A DNA stretch of 64,000 nt from Pectobacterium aroidearum (GTDB taxonomy: Bacteria; Pseudomonadota; Gammaproteobacteria; Enterobacterales; Enterobacteriaceae): NCBI RefSeq assembly GCF_015689195.1, contig NZ_CP065044.1:992001-1056000 (forward strand). The letters run 5' to 3'. Each line of letters opens with the position of its first letter. The stretch's first letter is position 1. Made by a program: the position numbers and the translations under genes. Positions 19,760-27,681 of the stretch are shown here, one piece after another. The notes beneath the pieces were generated by a model, which saw only the letters and a list, made by a program, of their open reading frames with translations, searched no databases and was not told the DNA's origin.

Positions 19760-19860
19760 TGCCATATTCCCTTCAGCTCTCCTCTGCACAGTGGAAGCGC
19801 TACGACTTACTAATGGGTTTTGCCGTTATCTGGCGTAAAAATTATGCATCGGTGGGCTTG

Positions 19861-20013
19861 GCCGCCGAGTGAGCGGCATGGACGCCGCGAAAGCCAGTGC
19901 CGCGTCGGGAACGCGTCACTGGCGGCTCGGTTAGCGGTCAAGAGTACCGATGGAACCGCGTAGCGGCATAATTTAGCCTTAAGCCTGGGGTCACGGGGCG
20001 AGCGGCGCTTGAG
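19861..20013. repeat. Dispersed palindromic repeat, copy A, left part (split by IS110)
   Basis: GC-rich nested inverted repeats (for example GACGCCGCG and CGCGTCGGGAACGCGTC, CACGGGG near the right end). Large parts match copy B at 62538-62705: GAGCGG-CA-GGACGCCGCGAAAG, then GCCGCGTCGGGAACGCGTC. The right end of the copy, CCCGTGTCGGGCGCG, appears only at 21244-21258, after an IS110-family element. Pieces together measure about 170 bp, like copy B. Confidence 0.75.
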
Positions 20014-20037
20014 TAACCGTGTTGCCGGTCAAGCATT

Positions 20038-21027
20038 TTAATGGGTTACTATCCCATAATTTTTATCATAGGGTTGCTGAGTATGAAGTACGCCATAACA
20101 TAGATGAACCAATTTCCTCATCGCCGCACCTATTGCCAACATCTTCGACTTTCCTTTTAGCAACAGCCGTTCGTACTGCGCTTTTACATGATGATTATGG
20201 CTGATGGCAGCTATGGCACCCATATAGAGTTTTGCCCGAATGCCTGGTGGCCCTATTTTTGATAACCTTGCCCGACCACGTACCGAGCTGCCTGAGCGAC
20301 GTTCAACAGGGATAACCCCCAGATATGAGGCCACCTGTTCTGCACTCCTAAAGTTATTGCTTCGGATTATTGCTAGCATGTTCCATCCGATTTGTTCACC
20401 AATACCACTAATCGACTTCAGAAGTGTCAGGTCATTTTTTAGCCTAGGATGCTTATCTATATGCTCCGCGATCAGACGCTCAATCCTTGCCAGTTCGTCC
20501 TTTAAATTTTGCTCAATCGATTCCAATGACCCCAAAATTTCTTCTGGAGGTCTTGTGGATTTTAGCGTGTTCAGACGATTTTCTATGCGTTGTTTATCAT
20601 TCAGCAGATTATCCCTGTGCTGTAGCAATGCCTTGAGTTTCCTTACTGCTTCCGAAGGGGGAGCCCAGCTATCCGGTTGTTTTAAGCAGCCGTAACAGGC
20701 AAGCACATAAGCATCAACCTTATCCGTTTTGGTCAATATCCCCATTCCTTTGGCGAATTCTCGTATCCGATGTGGATTTATCACGGACACCAGAATACCA
20801 GCCTGATGGAGACCATAGGCCAGGTGTTCGTGATAAATACCGGTGGATTCTATTATGATATGAGCCTGAACGGGCTCGCACTTTTGCAACGCTAACCATT
20901 GCGCCAGAGATTCTGTCGAGCTTGTGCCATTGGGTAAAACTTTTGTCTTACGCTTACCTTTAATGCCATCAACCAATAAGCACACATCAATAAAACGTTT
21001 ACTGATATCAATACCGACGTAATACAT
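20038..21027 (-). CDS. IS110-family DEDD transposase
   Basis: 329 residues. The ATG at 21027 has AGGGGA with good spacing; an in-frame start ten codons earlier lacks one. The N-terminal RuvC-like DEDD domain shows GIDISK (D7), the ESTG block and TDKVDAYVLA. A helical middle is followed by the Tnp2 domain with the helix-hairpin-helix ISGIGEQIGW and the catalytic serine region RRSGSSVRGRARLSKIG. No stops or frameshifts, so it may be active. IS110 recombinases work with a bridge RNA encoded by the element. Confidence 0.93.
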   Translation of the reverse strand: MYYVGIDISKRFIDVCLLVDGIKGKRKTKVLPNGTSSTESLAQWLALQKCEPVQAHIIIESTGIYHEHLAYGLHQAGILVSVINPHRIREFAKGMGILTKTDKVDAYVLACYGCLKQPDSWAPPSEAVRKLKALLQHRDNLLNDKQRIENRLNTLKSTRPPEEILGSLESIEQNLKDELARIERLIAEHIDKHPRLKNDLTLLKSISGIGEQIGWNMLAIIRSNNFRSAEQVASYLGVIPVERRSGSSVRGRARLSKIGPPGIRAKLYMGAIAAISHNHHVKAQYERLLLKGKSKMLAIGAAMRKLVHLCYGVLHTQQPYDKNYGIVTH

Positions 21028-21240
21028 AATGATTTCCCCTTTCACAGAAACCGTCACGCCCGTTCCGCTTGTACATTCAGAGTCAATTCAATGCTCTTGG
21101 TAACCGTTCAATGTCAGTGTTGGCGTGAAAGGTGAAACAGAGGGTTTTAACTCAATCACAAGGTTTATCTTTGCCGCCCGTTGAAACTCTCTCTGTCCCA
21201 TGTGGGGATAGCTAATCACCACATGGGATAAGATACAAGC
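21028..21240 (-). ncRNA. Candidate bridge RNA region of the IS110 element
   Basis: The 5' non-coding flank of the transposase, where IS110-group elements such as IS621 encode their bridge RNA. At its outer end is a perfect 10-bp stem (TCCCATGTGG at 21197-21206 with CCACATGGGA at 21217-21226 or nearby), suitable as the 5' stem-loop. Further partial inverted repeats (TTTCACGCC against GGCGTGA) lie towards the gene. Guide loops could not be assigned by eye. Confidence 0.45.
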
Positions 21241-21243
21241 CGT

Positions 21244-21258
21244 CCCGTGTCGGGCGCG
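21244..21258. repeat. Dispersed palindromic repeat, copy A, right end
   Basis: CCCGTGTCGGGCGCG, identical to the end of copy B up to the last bases. It would pair with CACGGG at 19992-19997 before the IS insertion. Confidence 0.65.
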
Positions 21259-21343
21259 TGCTACGAGCTAGCATGAAAATAACGGTATTATCGCGCACGA
21301 AACTGCCTCTGAATTTGCATAGAAACATGACCAAGGGGACCAC

Positions 21344-21811
21344 CTACAGCGGCTGGTGATACAGCCGCACGGCTTTATCCGGGTAATCCAACCCATCGCC
21401 AATGTAACGCCAGCCGTGTTTTTCGTAATAGCCGCTAAACGTGGCGTACAGGTAGAGATCGTCAAAGCCCCGACGGCGGCAGAAGTCCAGTACGTGCTGT
21501 TGCAGCGCGATGCCTAACCCTTTATCACGCTGGCTTTCTTCCACATACAGCGAGGCCAGCCAAGGGGTCAGATCCTGTCTGCTGATTAAATCGCAGCGCC
21601 AGAGCCCTACCGTTCCGACTAAGCGCTCACCCTCCAGCGCGATAAACGTCAGCGGCAGCGCCGCAGGGTTCAGGCTATTGCGTACCACGCTGGCAAAGAA
21701 GTCACGGCTGTTCTGGCTGCCGAACGCCTGCCATATCCAGTCAATCACCTGTTCCTGATGCTGAGGATAATCCGCCAGATAAACGATGCTTACCCCAGAA
21801 ATGTCCGCCAT
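21344..21811 (-). CDS. GNAT family N-acetyltransferase
   Basis: 155 residues with the GNAT acetyl-CoA loop SQRDKGLGIALQQHVLDFC and the following FDDLYLYATFSGYYEKHGW segment. The substrate is unknown. It starts 2 bp after the stop of the GntR-type regulator, so the two are cotranscribed; it may modify a small molecule related to the sugar locus or simply travel with the regulator. Confidence 0.85.
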   Translation of the reverse strand: MADISGVSIVYLADYPQHQEQVIDWIWQAFGSQNSRDFFASVVRNSLNPAALPLTFIALEGERLVGTVGLWRCDLISRQDLTPWLASLYVEESQRDKGLGIALQQHVLDFCRRRGFDDLYLYATFSGYYEKHGWRYIGDGLDYPDKAVRLYHQPL

Positions 21812-21813
21812 GA

Positions 21814-22581
21814 TTACACCAGCTTCCCCTGAAAAATCGGCACAGAATCAAATAAATAGCCGTCAAACTCCGGGGCATCGGCGTCAGAGATTTCCATCAG
21901 CGTATTTTTGACATTTTCGAGGTGCTGCCACATGGCCTGATAAGAACCGGACACATCGCGACGCCGCAGCGCCGCCAGAATAGCCTGATGATCCGCCAGC
22001 CATTTCAGGCGATAGCCCTGCGTCCCGACGTGGGTATAAAGCTGCTGCCAGAGCGCGTTATCGTCGCGGCACGCCCAGATATTGCTGACCGTCTCCAGCA
22101 GCATCTGGTTTTGTGTCGCCCCGGCAATTTGCAGGTGGAACAAGCGATCGAAATCACCACGGTAATCTTTTCCGGCAATCGCCGCCTGCTCTTGCTCCAG
22201 CGTCTTGCGCAGGTTTTCGATATCTGCCCGCGTCGCCATGCGTGCCGCAAACGCCGCAATGTTGCTTTCCAGCAGTTGACGTGCCTGTAGCATTTCAAAC
22301 GCGCCGATATGGTTTTTAGCGCCATCAGCCGTGTCATCTTCATCGGGAATGCGCAGGACATACACCCCGGAGCCCTGACGAATATCGACCGTGCCTTCCA
22401 GCTCAAGCATCAGCAGCGCTTCGCGCACTATCGTCCGGCTAACGCCATAGGTTTCCGCAATATTTCGTTCAGGAGGAAGGCGCGATCCAACGGGGTAATC
22501 CCCTGACTGGATCTTCTGACGCAAATCACAGCCGATTTCCTGATATTGCTTCTTCTCTTGCAGAACCACATCCTTCGCCAC
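21814..22581 (-). CDS. GntR/FadR-family regulator, UxuR/ExuR-like
   Basis: 255 residues. The N-terminal winged helix has GSRLPPERNIAETYGVSRTIVREALLMLE, split by the GntR signature; the C-terminal FCD domain has LQARQLLESNIAAFAA and AMWQHLENVKNTL, both close to UxuR/ExuR. Those proteins bind TTGG-N4-CCAA operators and respond to hexuronate intermediates. Three such sites occur between the divergent PTS genes at 25917-26024, so this protein may control the adjacent PTS. The effector cannot be told. It lies downstream of the IIB gene (95-bp gap) on the same strand. Confidence 0.88.
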   Translation of the reverse strand: MAKDVVLQEKKQYQEIGCDLRQKIQSGDYPVGSRLPPERNIAETYGVSRTIVREALLMLELEGTVDIRQGSGVYVLRIPDEDDTADGAKNHIGAFEMLQARQLLESNIAAFAARMATRADIENLRKTLEQEQAAIAGKDYRGDFDRLFHLQIAGATQNQMLLETVSNIWACRDDNALWQQLYTHVGTQGYRLKWLADHQAILAALRRRDVSGSYQAMWQHLENVKNTLMEISDADAPEFDGYLFDSVPIFQGKLV

Positions 22582-22676
22582 GCTTTCACCCTACATGCAC
22601 TGTCGCCCTGAGTGTGGGCCGGACGTCAGGCCCACACCGAATGTATCCAGCCGCGTACTGACGCCGCGGTGGGGCA

Positions 22677-22994
22677 TTAGTCTACCAAACTCAGCGCCTG
22701 ATCCAGTACTTTTGCGCCATTTAATGTGCCGTAGGCGACAGGGTCGATCACCGCGATAGGAATCTGGTAGCTGTCCGTCAGCTTTTTATTTTCGTTAAGC
22801 TTGAAGCGCACCTGCGGCCCCAGCAAAACGGCAATAATATCGCTGCTGAACTCCTGCAATTCATCCCGCAGATTTTGTTCGGGGATCGCGTAGATTTTCA
22901 GTTCCATCCCCCGATTTTCCGCTTCTTTCTCCATCTTGGTGACCACCAGTGAGGTCGACATGCCTGCCGAGCAAGCCAGTACGATTCTTTTCAT
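22677..22994 (-). CDS. PTS cellobiose/lactose-type enzyme IIB
   Basis: 105 residues. The phosphocysteine is Cys8 in IVLACSAGMSTSLVV, the signature of the IIB-Lac/Cel fold (CelA/ChbB type). It receives phosphate from IIA-His and passes it to the sugar moved by IIC. It is third in the IIC-bgl-IIB order, 29 bp after the glucosidase gene. Confidence 0.93.
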   Translation of the reverse strand: MKRIVLACSAGMSTSLVVTKMEKEAENRGMELKIYAIPEQNLRDELQEFSSDIIAVLLGPQVRFKLNENKKLTDSYQIPIAVIDPVAYGTLNGAKVLDQALSLVD

Positions 22995-23023
22995 ATTCCG
23001 TTCCTCATTTTGGTTATCTGCAC

Positions 23024-24460
23024 CTATTTCTCTTCATCATCCAGCGTCAATTCAAGCCGACGCGTGTCGTGTAGCTGGCGAAACCATGCAGCGGATTTTT
23101 TCGGCCGCCGCTGCCGATCCTGCTCCAGATCGATTTCGATCAATCCGTAGCGGTTTTTAAACGCGTTCATCGGCGAGACGTTGTCGGTAAACGCCCACAG
23201 AATGTAGCCGCGGCAGTTTGCCCCCTCTTCCTTCGCCTTCAGCGTCCAGTAAAGGTGTTCGGCAATAAAGGCGATGCGGTAATCGTCCTGAATCACCCCC
23301 TTGTCGTCTTTAAAGCGCGCTTCGTTCTCAATACCGATGCCGTTTTCCGCCACAAACCACGGCGCGTTGCCGTAGTCATGCTCCATGCGTTTCGCCATGT
23401 CGTAAATGATTTTTGGATTGATCTCCCAGCCGCGCGAGGTGTTCATACGACGCCCCGGCAGCTCAAAATGCTCGTAGTAATAGGCCGGATGGAACGGCGT
23501 CTCCTTGTTCCACTCACGGCTGGGTGCTTTGACCCGATGCGGGTAATACAGGTTGATTCCTACTTCATCGACCGTGTTATCCCGAATGATCGCCAGCTCT
23601 TCCTCCGTGTAATCCCACTGCACCTGATGCTGTGCCAGCAGCGCCACCAGCTCCGCCGGATATTCGCCTTTTAATGCCGGATCGAGAAAAACCCGGTTAT
23701 AGAACAGATCGTAAAGGTGCGCGGCTTTCACATCATGCACAGCACGGGATCGTGGATACGTCACTTCGGGGTTGAGGATCACGCCGATCGAGCCGCCATC
23801 CCGGTGATAGCCTTTCTGCCGAAAACGCTGCACCACTTTCGCCGTCGCCAGATTCTTATGGTGATTCCACTGCATCCAGGTGTGCGTGTTCTGCTCATAA
23901 GGGTAGCGTAGCGCGTCCAGATAAACGCGCGTCTGTACCACAATCGGCTCATTGAAGGTAAACCAGCGCTTCACTTTTCCGGCATAACGGGAAAAAACCG
24001 CCTCGGCGTATAGCACAAACCATTCCACCACCTGCTTGGATGACCAGCCCTGATACTTCTCCAGCAGACAGGCGGGCAGTTCATAATGTTCAAGGCAGAT
24101 CATCGGTTCGATCCCCTGCCGGTGCATCTCATCCAGCAGGTTATCGATATAGGCCGCGTATTCTTCATCCACCACGCCTTTCTCATAGTCCAGCATAAAG
24201 CGCGACCAGTTGATCGACGTACGGTAGTGCGTCAGCCCAGCCTGCTTCATCAGCGCCACGTCTTCCCGATAGCGATTAAAGAAATCCGTCGCTTTTGCCG
24301 GACCGTAGCCGTTGTGCCAAACCTGACGATCCTGCTTGTACCAGAGATCCAGATAGGAATCCTGCCCCGCCTTCTTGCCGCTCCACCCTTCCGTTTGCCA
24401 TGCTGACGCCGCCGCGCCCAGAATGAAATCAGGTGGAATAGTCAGTGCAACCTTACTCAT
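23024..24460 (-). CDS. 6-phospho-beta-glucosidase, GH1
   Basis: A 478-residue glycoside hydrolase family 1 enzyme that splits 6-phospho-beta-glucosides arriving through the PTS. The acid/base glutamate is in FNEPIV, the nucleophile in VAENGIG, and the N-terminal FILGAAASAWQTEG is typical of the family. It lies between the IIC and IIB genes with short gaps, so sugar uptake and hydrolysis are coexpressed. Cellobiose, arbutin or salicin are candidate substrates, all plausible in plant tissue. Confidence 0.93.
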   Translation of the reverse strand: MSKVALTIPPDFILGAAASAWQTEGWSGKKAGQDSYLDLWYKQDRQVWHNGYGPAKATDFFNRYREDVALMKQAGLTHYRTSINWSRFMLDYEKGVVDEEYAAYIDNLLDEMHRQGIEPMICLEHYELPACLLEKYQGWSSKQVVEWFVLYAEAVFSRYAGKVKRWFTFNEPIVVQTRVYLDALRYPYEQNTHTWMQWNHHKNLATAKVVQRFRQKGYHRDGGSIGVILNPEVTYPRSRAVHDVKAAHLYDLFYNRVFLDPALKGEYPAELVALLAQHQVQWDYTEEELAIIRDNTVDEVGINLYYPHRVKAPSREWNKETPFHPAYYYEHFELPGRRMNTSRGWEINPKIIYDMAKRMEHDYGNAPWFVAENGIGIENEARFKDDKGVIQDDYRIAFIAEHLYWTLKAKEEGANCRGYILWAFTDNVSPMNAFKNRYGLIEIDLEQDRQRRPKKSAAWFRQLHDTRRLELTLDDEEK

Positions 24461-24484
24461 GCATTACCTCTCTTCTCGTCCCTT

Positions 24485-25822
24485 TCAGGCTTTTTCCGCT
24501 GCGGTCTGTTTTTCCGCTTCCAACTGCACCAGCTCGGCACGACGGGACGCGACTTTGACAAACGGCAGATAGATCAGCGTTGCCACCATGATGCACACGA
24601 TCTGTGTGGCGACCGCGCCCATTGAACCTGCGGTCGACAGCCAGGCGTTAATGATCGGCGGCGTTGTCCACGGCACCATCACCACTGCTTTACCCGCAAA
24701 CCCCATACTGGTGGCGAAATAACCAATCGTGCCCGTCACTAACGGTGTGATAATGAAGGGAATAGCCAGAATCGGGTTGAGCATAATCGGCATACCAAAA
24801 ATCACCGGCTCATTAATATTGAACACGCTGGGGCCGAAAGAAATTTTGGCGATCTCTTTCATCTCTTTGCGTTTAGACGCAATCATCACCGCCAGCAGCA
24901 GGCCAATGGTCAGGCCGGAACCACCGATGCTCATGTACACATCCCAGAACGGCATGGTGATAATGTTCGGTATCTCATGCCCCTGCTCGAACGCGGTCAT
25001 GTTGACGGCAATCGCCCCCAGCAGCAGCGGTTCACGAATCGGCTTAATCATCTGGTTGCCGTGAATCCCGATCACCCAGAACAACTGAGCGACGAACATC
25101 AGCACCAGTAAACCGGGCAAGCTCTGCACCACGGATTCCAGCGGCTGCTGTACAACTTTATAAACGGCGTCATACAGATACATGCCCGTCACGCGGTGAA
25201 ACACAAACCCGAAGGTGGCGATAGCGACAACCGTGATGATGGAAGGAAACAGCGCGGAAAAAGAGGCCGCGACGTTGGGCGGCACGCTGTCCGGCATTTT
25301 AATCTGCAGCCGATCGACATTTTGCAGCTTGGTATACATCTCGACAGACAGGATGGCGATAAACATCCCTAGAAACAGGCTCTTCGTATCGGAGAACTGT
25401 TTCGCCAGCACGTCTTTCACCACCATCATCTGCCCGTTGACGGCCATTTCGATCGTGGTTGGCGTCACGGCAATAAAACAGATCACCGCCAGCAGGCCGG
25501 GAAACAGCCCGCGTGAACCGTTAATCTTCCCAAGTTCGATACCAATCAGGAAGACGGCACCGATAGTCAGAAAGCTGAGCGTGGCATAGTTAATGCCGCT
25601 CATAATCGGTTTAAGTTCAGCCAGAAAAGAAAACATGGAAAAACTGGCCAGACCATTTTTCGGATCCATCACCATGTTGGAAATCAGAACGGAGAACGCC
25701 CCGACGATAATGACGGGCATCAGCGTAATAAAGGATGCCTTAATCGCCATAATGTAACGCAGACTGTTAAATTTATTGGCAAAGGAGCCCAATGAATCAA
25801 TCAGTTGGTCCTTAAATGACAT
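24485..25822 (-). CDS. PTS cellobiose-type enzyme IIC permease
   Basis: A 445-residue membrane permease with about ten hydrophobic segments. EIIC-Lac/Cel family features include the N-terminal INYATLSFLTIGAVFLIGIELG, the HGNQMIKPIREPLL loop and the NEPVIFGMPIMLNP motif that contributes the substrate-site glutamate. It is first of the minus-strand operon, with a divergent promoter region shared with the IIA gene. Confidence 0.94.
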   Translation of the reverse strand: MSFKDQLIDSLGSFANKFNSLRYIMAIKASFITLMPVIIVGAFSVLISNMVMDPKNGLASFSMFSFLAELKPIMSGINYATLSFLTIGAVFLIGIELGKINGSRGLFPGLLAVICFIAVTPTTIEMAVNGQMMVVKDVLAKQFSDTKSLFLGMFIAILSVEMYTKLQNVDRLQIKMPDSVPPNVAASFSALFPSIITVVAIATFGFVFHRVTGMYLYDAVYKVVQQPLESVVQSLPGLLVLMFVAQLFWVIGIHGNQMIKPIREPLLLGAIAVNMTAFEQGHEIPNIITMPFWDVYMSIGGSGLTIGLLLAVMIASKRKEMKEIAKISFGPSVFNINEPVIFGMPIMLNPILAIPFIITPLVTGTIGYFATSMGFAGKAVVMVPWTTPPIINAWLSTAGSMGAVATQIVCIMVATLIYLPFVKVASRRAELVQLEAEKQTAAEKA

Positions 25823-25916
25823 AACACCACCTCTTTCATCATCATATTGTTATATCGCGTGTAACACGCGGGATGGCCGTTACGCGCAGGGTAAATGCAG
25901 GTACCGCGCTTTCGCG

Positions 25917-25930
25917 TTTGGCATACCAAA
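25917..25930. promoter_or_regulatory. Candidate GntR (UxuR-like) operator 1
   Basis: TTTGGCATACCAAA, a dyad with TTGG-N4-CCAA, the form bound by UxuR/ExuR-type regulators. 95 bp upstream of the IIC start. Confidence 0.55.
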
Positions 25931-25978
25931 AATCAACCATAATGAATTATTTTTCTGTGACACGATTCTCACAAGACG

Positions 25979-25996
25979 ATATTGGAATTCCAATAT
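25979..25996. promoter_or_regulatory. Candidate operator 2, perfect 18-bp palindrome
   Basis: ATATTGGAATTCCAATAT, a perfect palindrome again containing TTGG-N4-CCAA. Centre is 64 bp from that of operator 1 and 31 bp from that of operator 3, close to six and three helical turns, so looping or cooperative binding is possible. Confidence 0.6.
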
Positions 25997-26012
25997 GATG
26001 AAAATGTGATTT

Positions 26013-26024
26013 TTGGCATGCCAT
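26013..26024. promoter_or_regulatory. Candidate operator 3
   Basis: TTGGCATGCCAT, with perfect core TGGCATGCCA, 52 bp before the IIA start codon. Confidence 0.5.
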
Positions 26025-26076
26025 AAATGATCAGTGGACGTAGAATCGATCCCTGACAGCGAGAAGGAAATTGACG

Positions 26077-26421
26077 ATGAAAGACACAGAGAACCTCCCT
26101 GCATTCGATATGGAACAAACCGTGATGGAGCTGCTGATCAACGCGGGCGAAGCCCGTTCAAACGCCATGATGGCGATTCAGGCCGCGCGCCAACGGGAAT
26201 GGCAACAGGCTGACGACCTGCTCGCCGCGTCGCTCGAAGCGGCTCGTGAGGCTCACCGTGTTCAAACACGGCTGATCGGCCTGGACGAAGGGGAAGGAAA
26301 GGTGCCCGTCAATCTGATCATGGTGCATGCGCAGGATCATCTGATGACCGCGATGCTATGCCGGGATCTAGCGGAAGAGATTGTCCTACTACGGCGAGAA
26401 ATGGCTACATCACAAAACTGA
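26077..26421 (+). CDS. PTS lactose/cellobiose-type enzyme IIA
   Basis: A 114-residue helical trimeric phosphocarrier of the IIA-Lac/Cel family. The phosphohistidine is His84 in MVHAQDHLM. The ATG at 26077 has AAGGA nine to ten bases upstream; a TTG two codons earlier is unlikely. It should accept phosphate from HPr and hand it to the IIB at 22677. It is divergent from the IIC-bgl-IIB operon, so the PTS is split over two transcripts. Confidence 0.93.
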   Translation: MKDTENLPAFDMEQTVMELLINAGEARSNAMMAIQAARQREWQQADDLLAASLEAAREAHRVQTRLIGLDEGEGKVPVNLIMVHAQDHLMTAMLCRDLAEEIVLLRREMATSQN

Positions 26422-26554
26422 CAAAAATCTGATTGAGAAACGAGCACCGGACGTTAAATCCAACAATATGCCTGTGGTAACATGACATATGGTGTTCGTA
26501 ACAGGGATGGATAGGCGCTGTCAGCCCGTCATCATACTCAATTAAGGTGCAGCC

Positions 26555-27568
26555 ATGAAAACCATGCTGGAAGTGGCGAAACGTGCAGGGGTGTCTAAAG
26601 CGACCGTTTCCCGCGTGCTAAACGGCACCGGTCAGGTCAAGCAGGCAACACGGGATGCGGTATTTCAGGCAATGGATGAGCTGGGCTATCGCCCTAACTT
26701 CCTGGCTCGCTCTCTGGCTCGCCGCACGTCAAACAGCATTGGCCTCGTTATCTCTAATTTTGACGGGCCTTACTTTGGCCGTCTGCTACGCCGCGCGACG
26801 GATATCGCGGAAAGCAACGGTAAACACCTCATCGTGACCGACGGGCACGACACGCCGGAAGATGAGCATCGCGCGGTACAACTGCTGTCTGACAGACAGT
26901 GTGATGCCATTATTCTTTATACCCGCTATATGTCCGAAGCGGATCTCATGACGCTGCTGAATACGTTGACCGTTCCGATGATCGTGATGAATCGCGATCT
27001 GCCGCAGGCGAGAGAGCGCTGCATTTTCTTCCGTCAGCAGCAGGCCGCATTTGAGGTGGTGAATTACCTGATCGAACAAGGTCACCGCGAGATCGCCTGC
27101 ATCACCGCACCGATGCAAACGCCGACGGCACGGGCGCGGCTCGCGGGCTATCAGCAAGCCTTAGTCGACCACCACATCGAGGTTGACCCGCGTCGGGTGG
27201 CACACGGAACCAGCATGGTCGCCAGCGGCTATCAGGCTGCCAAGCAATTGCTGAATAACGGCATCAGCTTTAGCGCACTGTTTGTCAGCAACGATCACAT
27301 GGCGATTGGCGCGATGAAGGCGCTGTACGAAGCGGGGAAAAAATTGCCGCAGGATGTCTCCGTCTTCGGCTTTGACGATGAGCCCTGCGCCACCTACCTG
27401 CACCCTTCACTTTCCACCGTCTATATGCCGATTGAAGAAATGGCGGCCACGGCGATTACGCAGGTGCTGGATCTGATTGCGGGCAAAGACGTCAAACCGC
27501 TACAGCCCTTCACCGGTGAACTTAAGCTGCGTGAATCGGTACAAAAAGGGCCGTACTATTCCAGCTAA
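26555..27568 (+). CDS. LacI-family regulator, AscG-like
   Basis: 337 residues. N-terminal LacI helix-turn-helix MLEVAKRAGVSKATVSRVLN with hinge helix region RPNFLARSLARRTS, then a periplasmic-binding-protein-like effector domain. Closest remembered relative is AscG, repressor of the E. coli arbutin/salicin/cellobiose PTS. It follows the IIA gene by 133 bp, so it may be cotranscribed or have its own promoter. With the GntR protein at 21814 the locus has two regulators. Its 3' end carries a 21-bp tandem duplication. Confidence 0.9.
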   Translation: MKTMLEVAKRAGVSKATVSRVLNGTGQVKQATRDAVFQAMDELGYRPNFLARSLARRTSNSIGLVISNFDGPYFGRLLRRATDIAESNGKHLIVTDGHDTPEDEHRAVQLLSDRQCDAIILYTRYMSEADLMTLLNTLTVPMIVMNRDLPQARERCIFFRQQQAAFEVVNYLIEQGHREIACITAPMQTPTARARLAGYQQALVDHHIEVDPRRVAHGTSMVASGYQAAKQLLNNGISFSALFVSNDHMAIGAMKALYEAGKKLPQDVSVFGFDDEPCATYLHPSLSTVYMPIEEMAATAITQVLDLIAGKDVKPLQPFTGELKLRESVQKGPYYSS

Positions 27569-27593
27569 TTCTCGTACTATTCCCGCTAATTCT
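27552..27593. repeat. 21-bp tandem duplication over the regulator stop codon
   Basis: Two 21-bp units differing at one base (CGTACTATTCCAGCTAATTCT and the same with C for A at position 12), the first containing the TAA stop of the LacI-type gene. A recent slippage event; no function implied. Confidence 0.8.
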
Positions 27594-27612
27594 CACAATA
27601 TTCACTGATATC

Positions 27613-27633
27613 GACCTGCTCACAGAGCAGGTC
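27613..27633. terminator. Hairpin between convergent genes
   Basis: Perfect 9-bp stem GACCTGCTC / GAGCAGGTC with a 3-nt loop, lying between the regulator and the convergent MFS gene. No T-run on either strand, so the terminator role is tentative. Confidence 0.5.
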
Positions 27634-27681
27634 TGACAGCCTTGAAACCAGAGACGCCACAGGCATACGCCCAGTGGTTCA

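Larger units (their letters stand above)
20013..21243 (-). mobile_element. IS110-family insertion sequence inserted in repeat copy A
   Basis: About 1.23 kb with one transposase gene, a short 3' flank (about 25 bp) and a long 5' flank (about 215 bp), the layout of the IS110 group. Boundaries are inferred by comparing the split repeat with its intact copy at 62538-62705: left junction near 20013, right junction near 21243, with GT at both, compatible with a 2-bp core. No terminal inverted repeats of the usual DDE kind are seen, as expected for this family. Confidence 0.75.
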
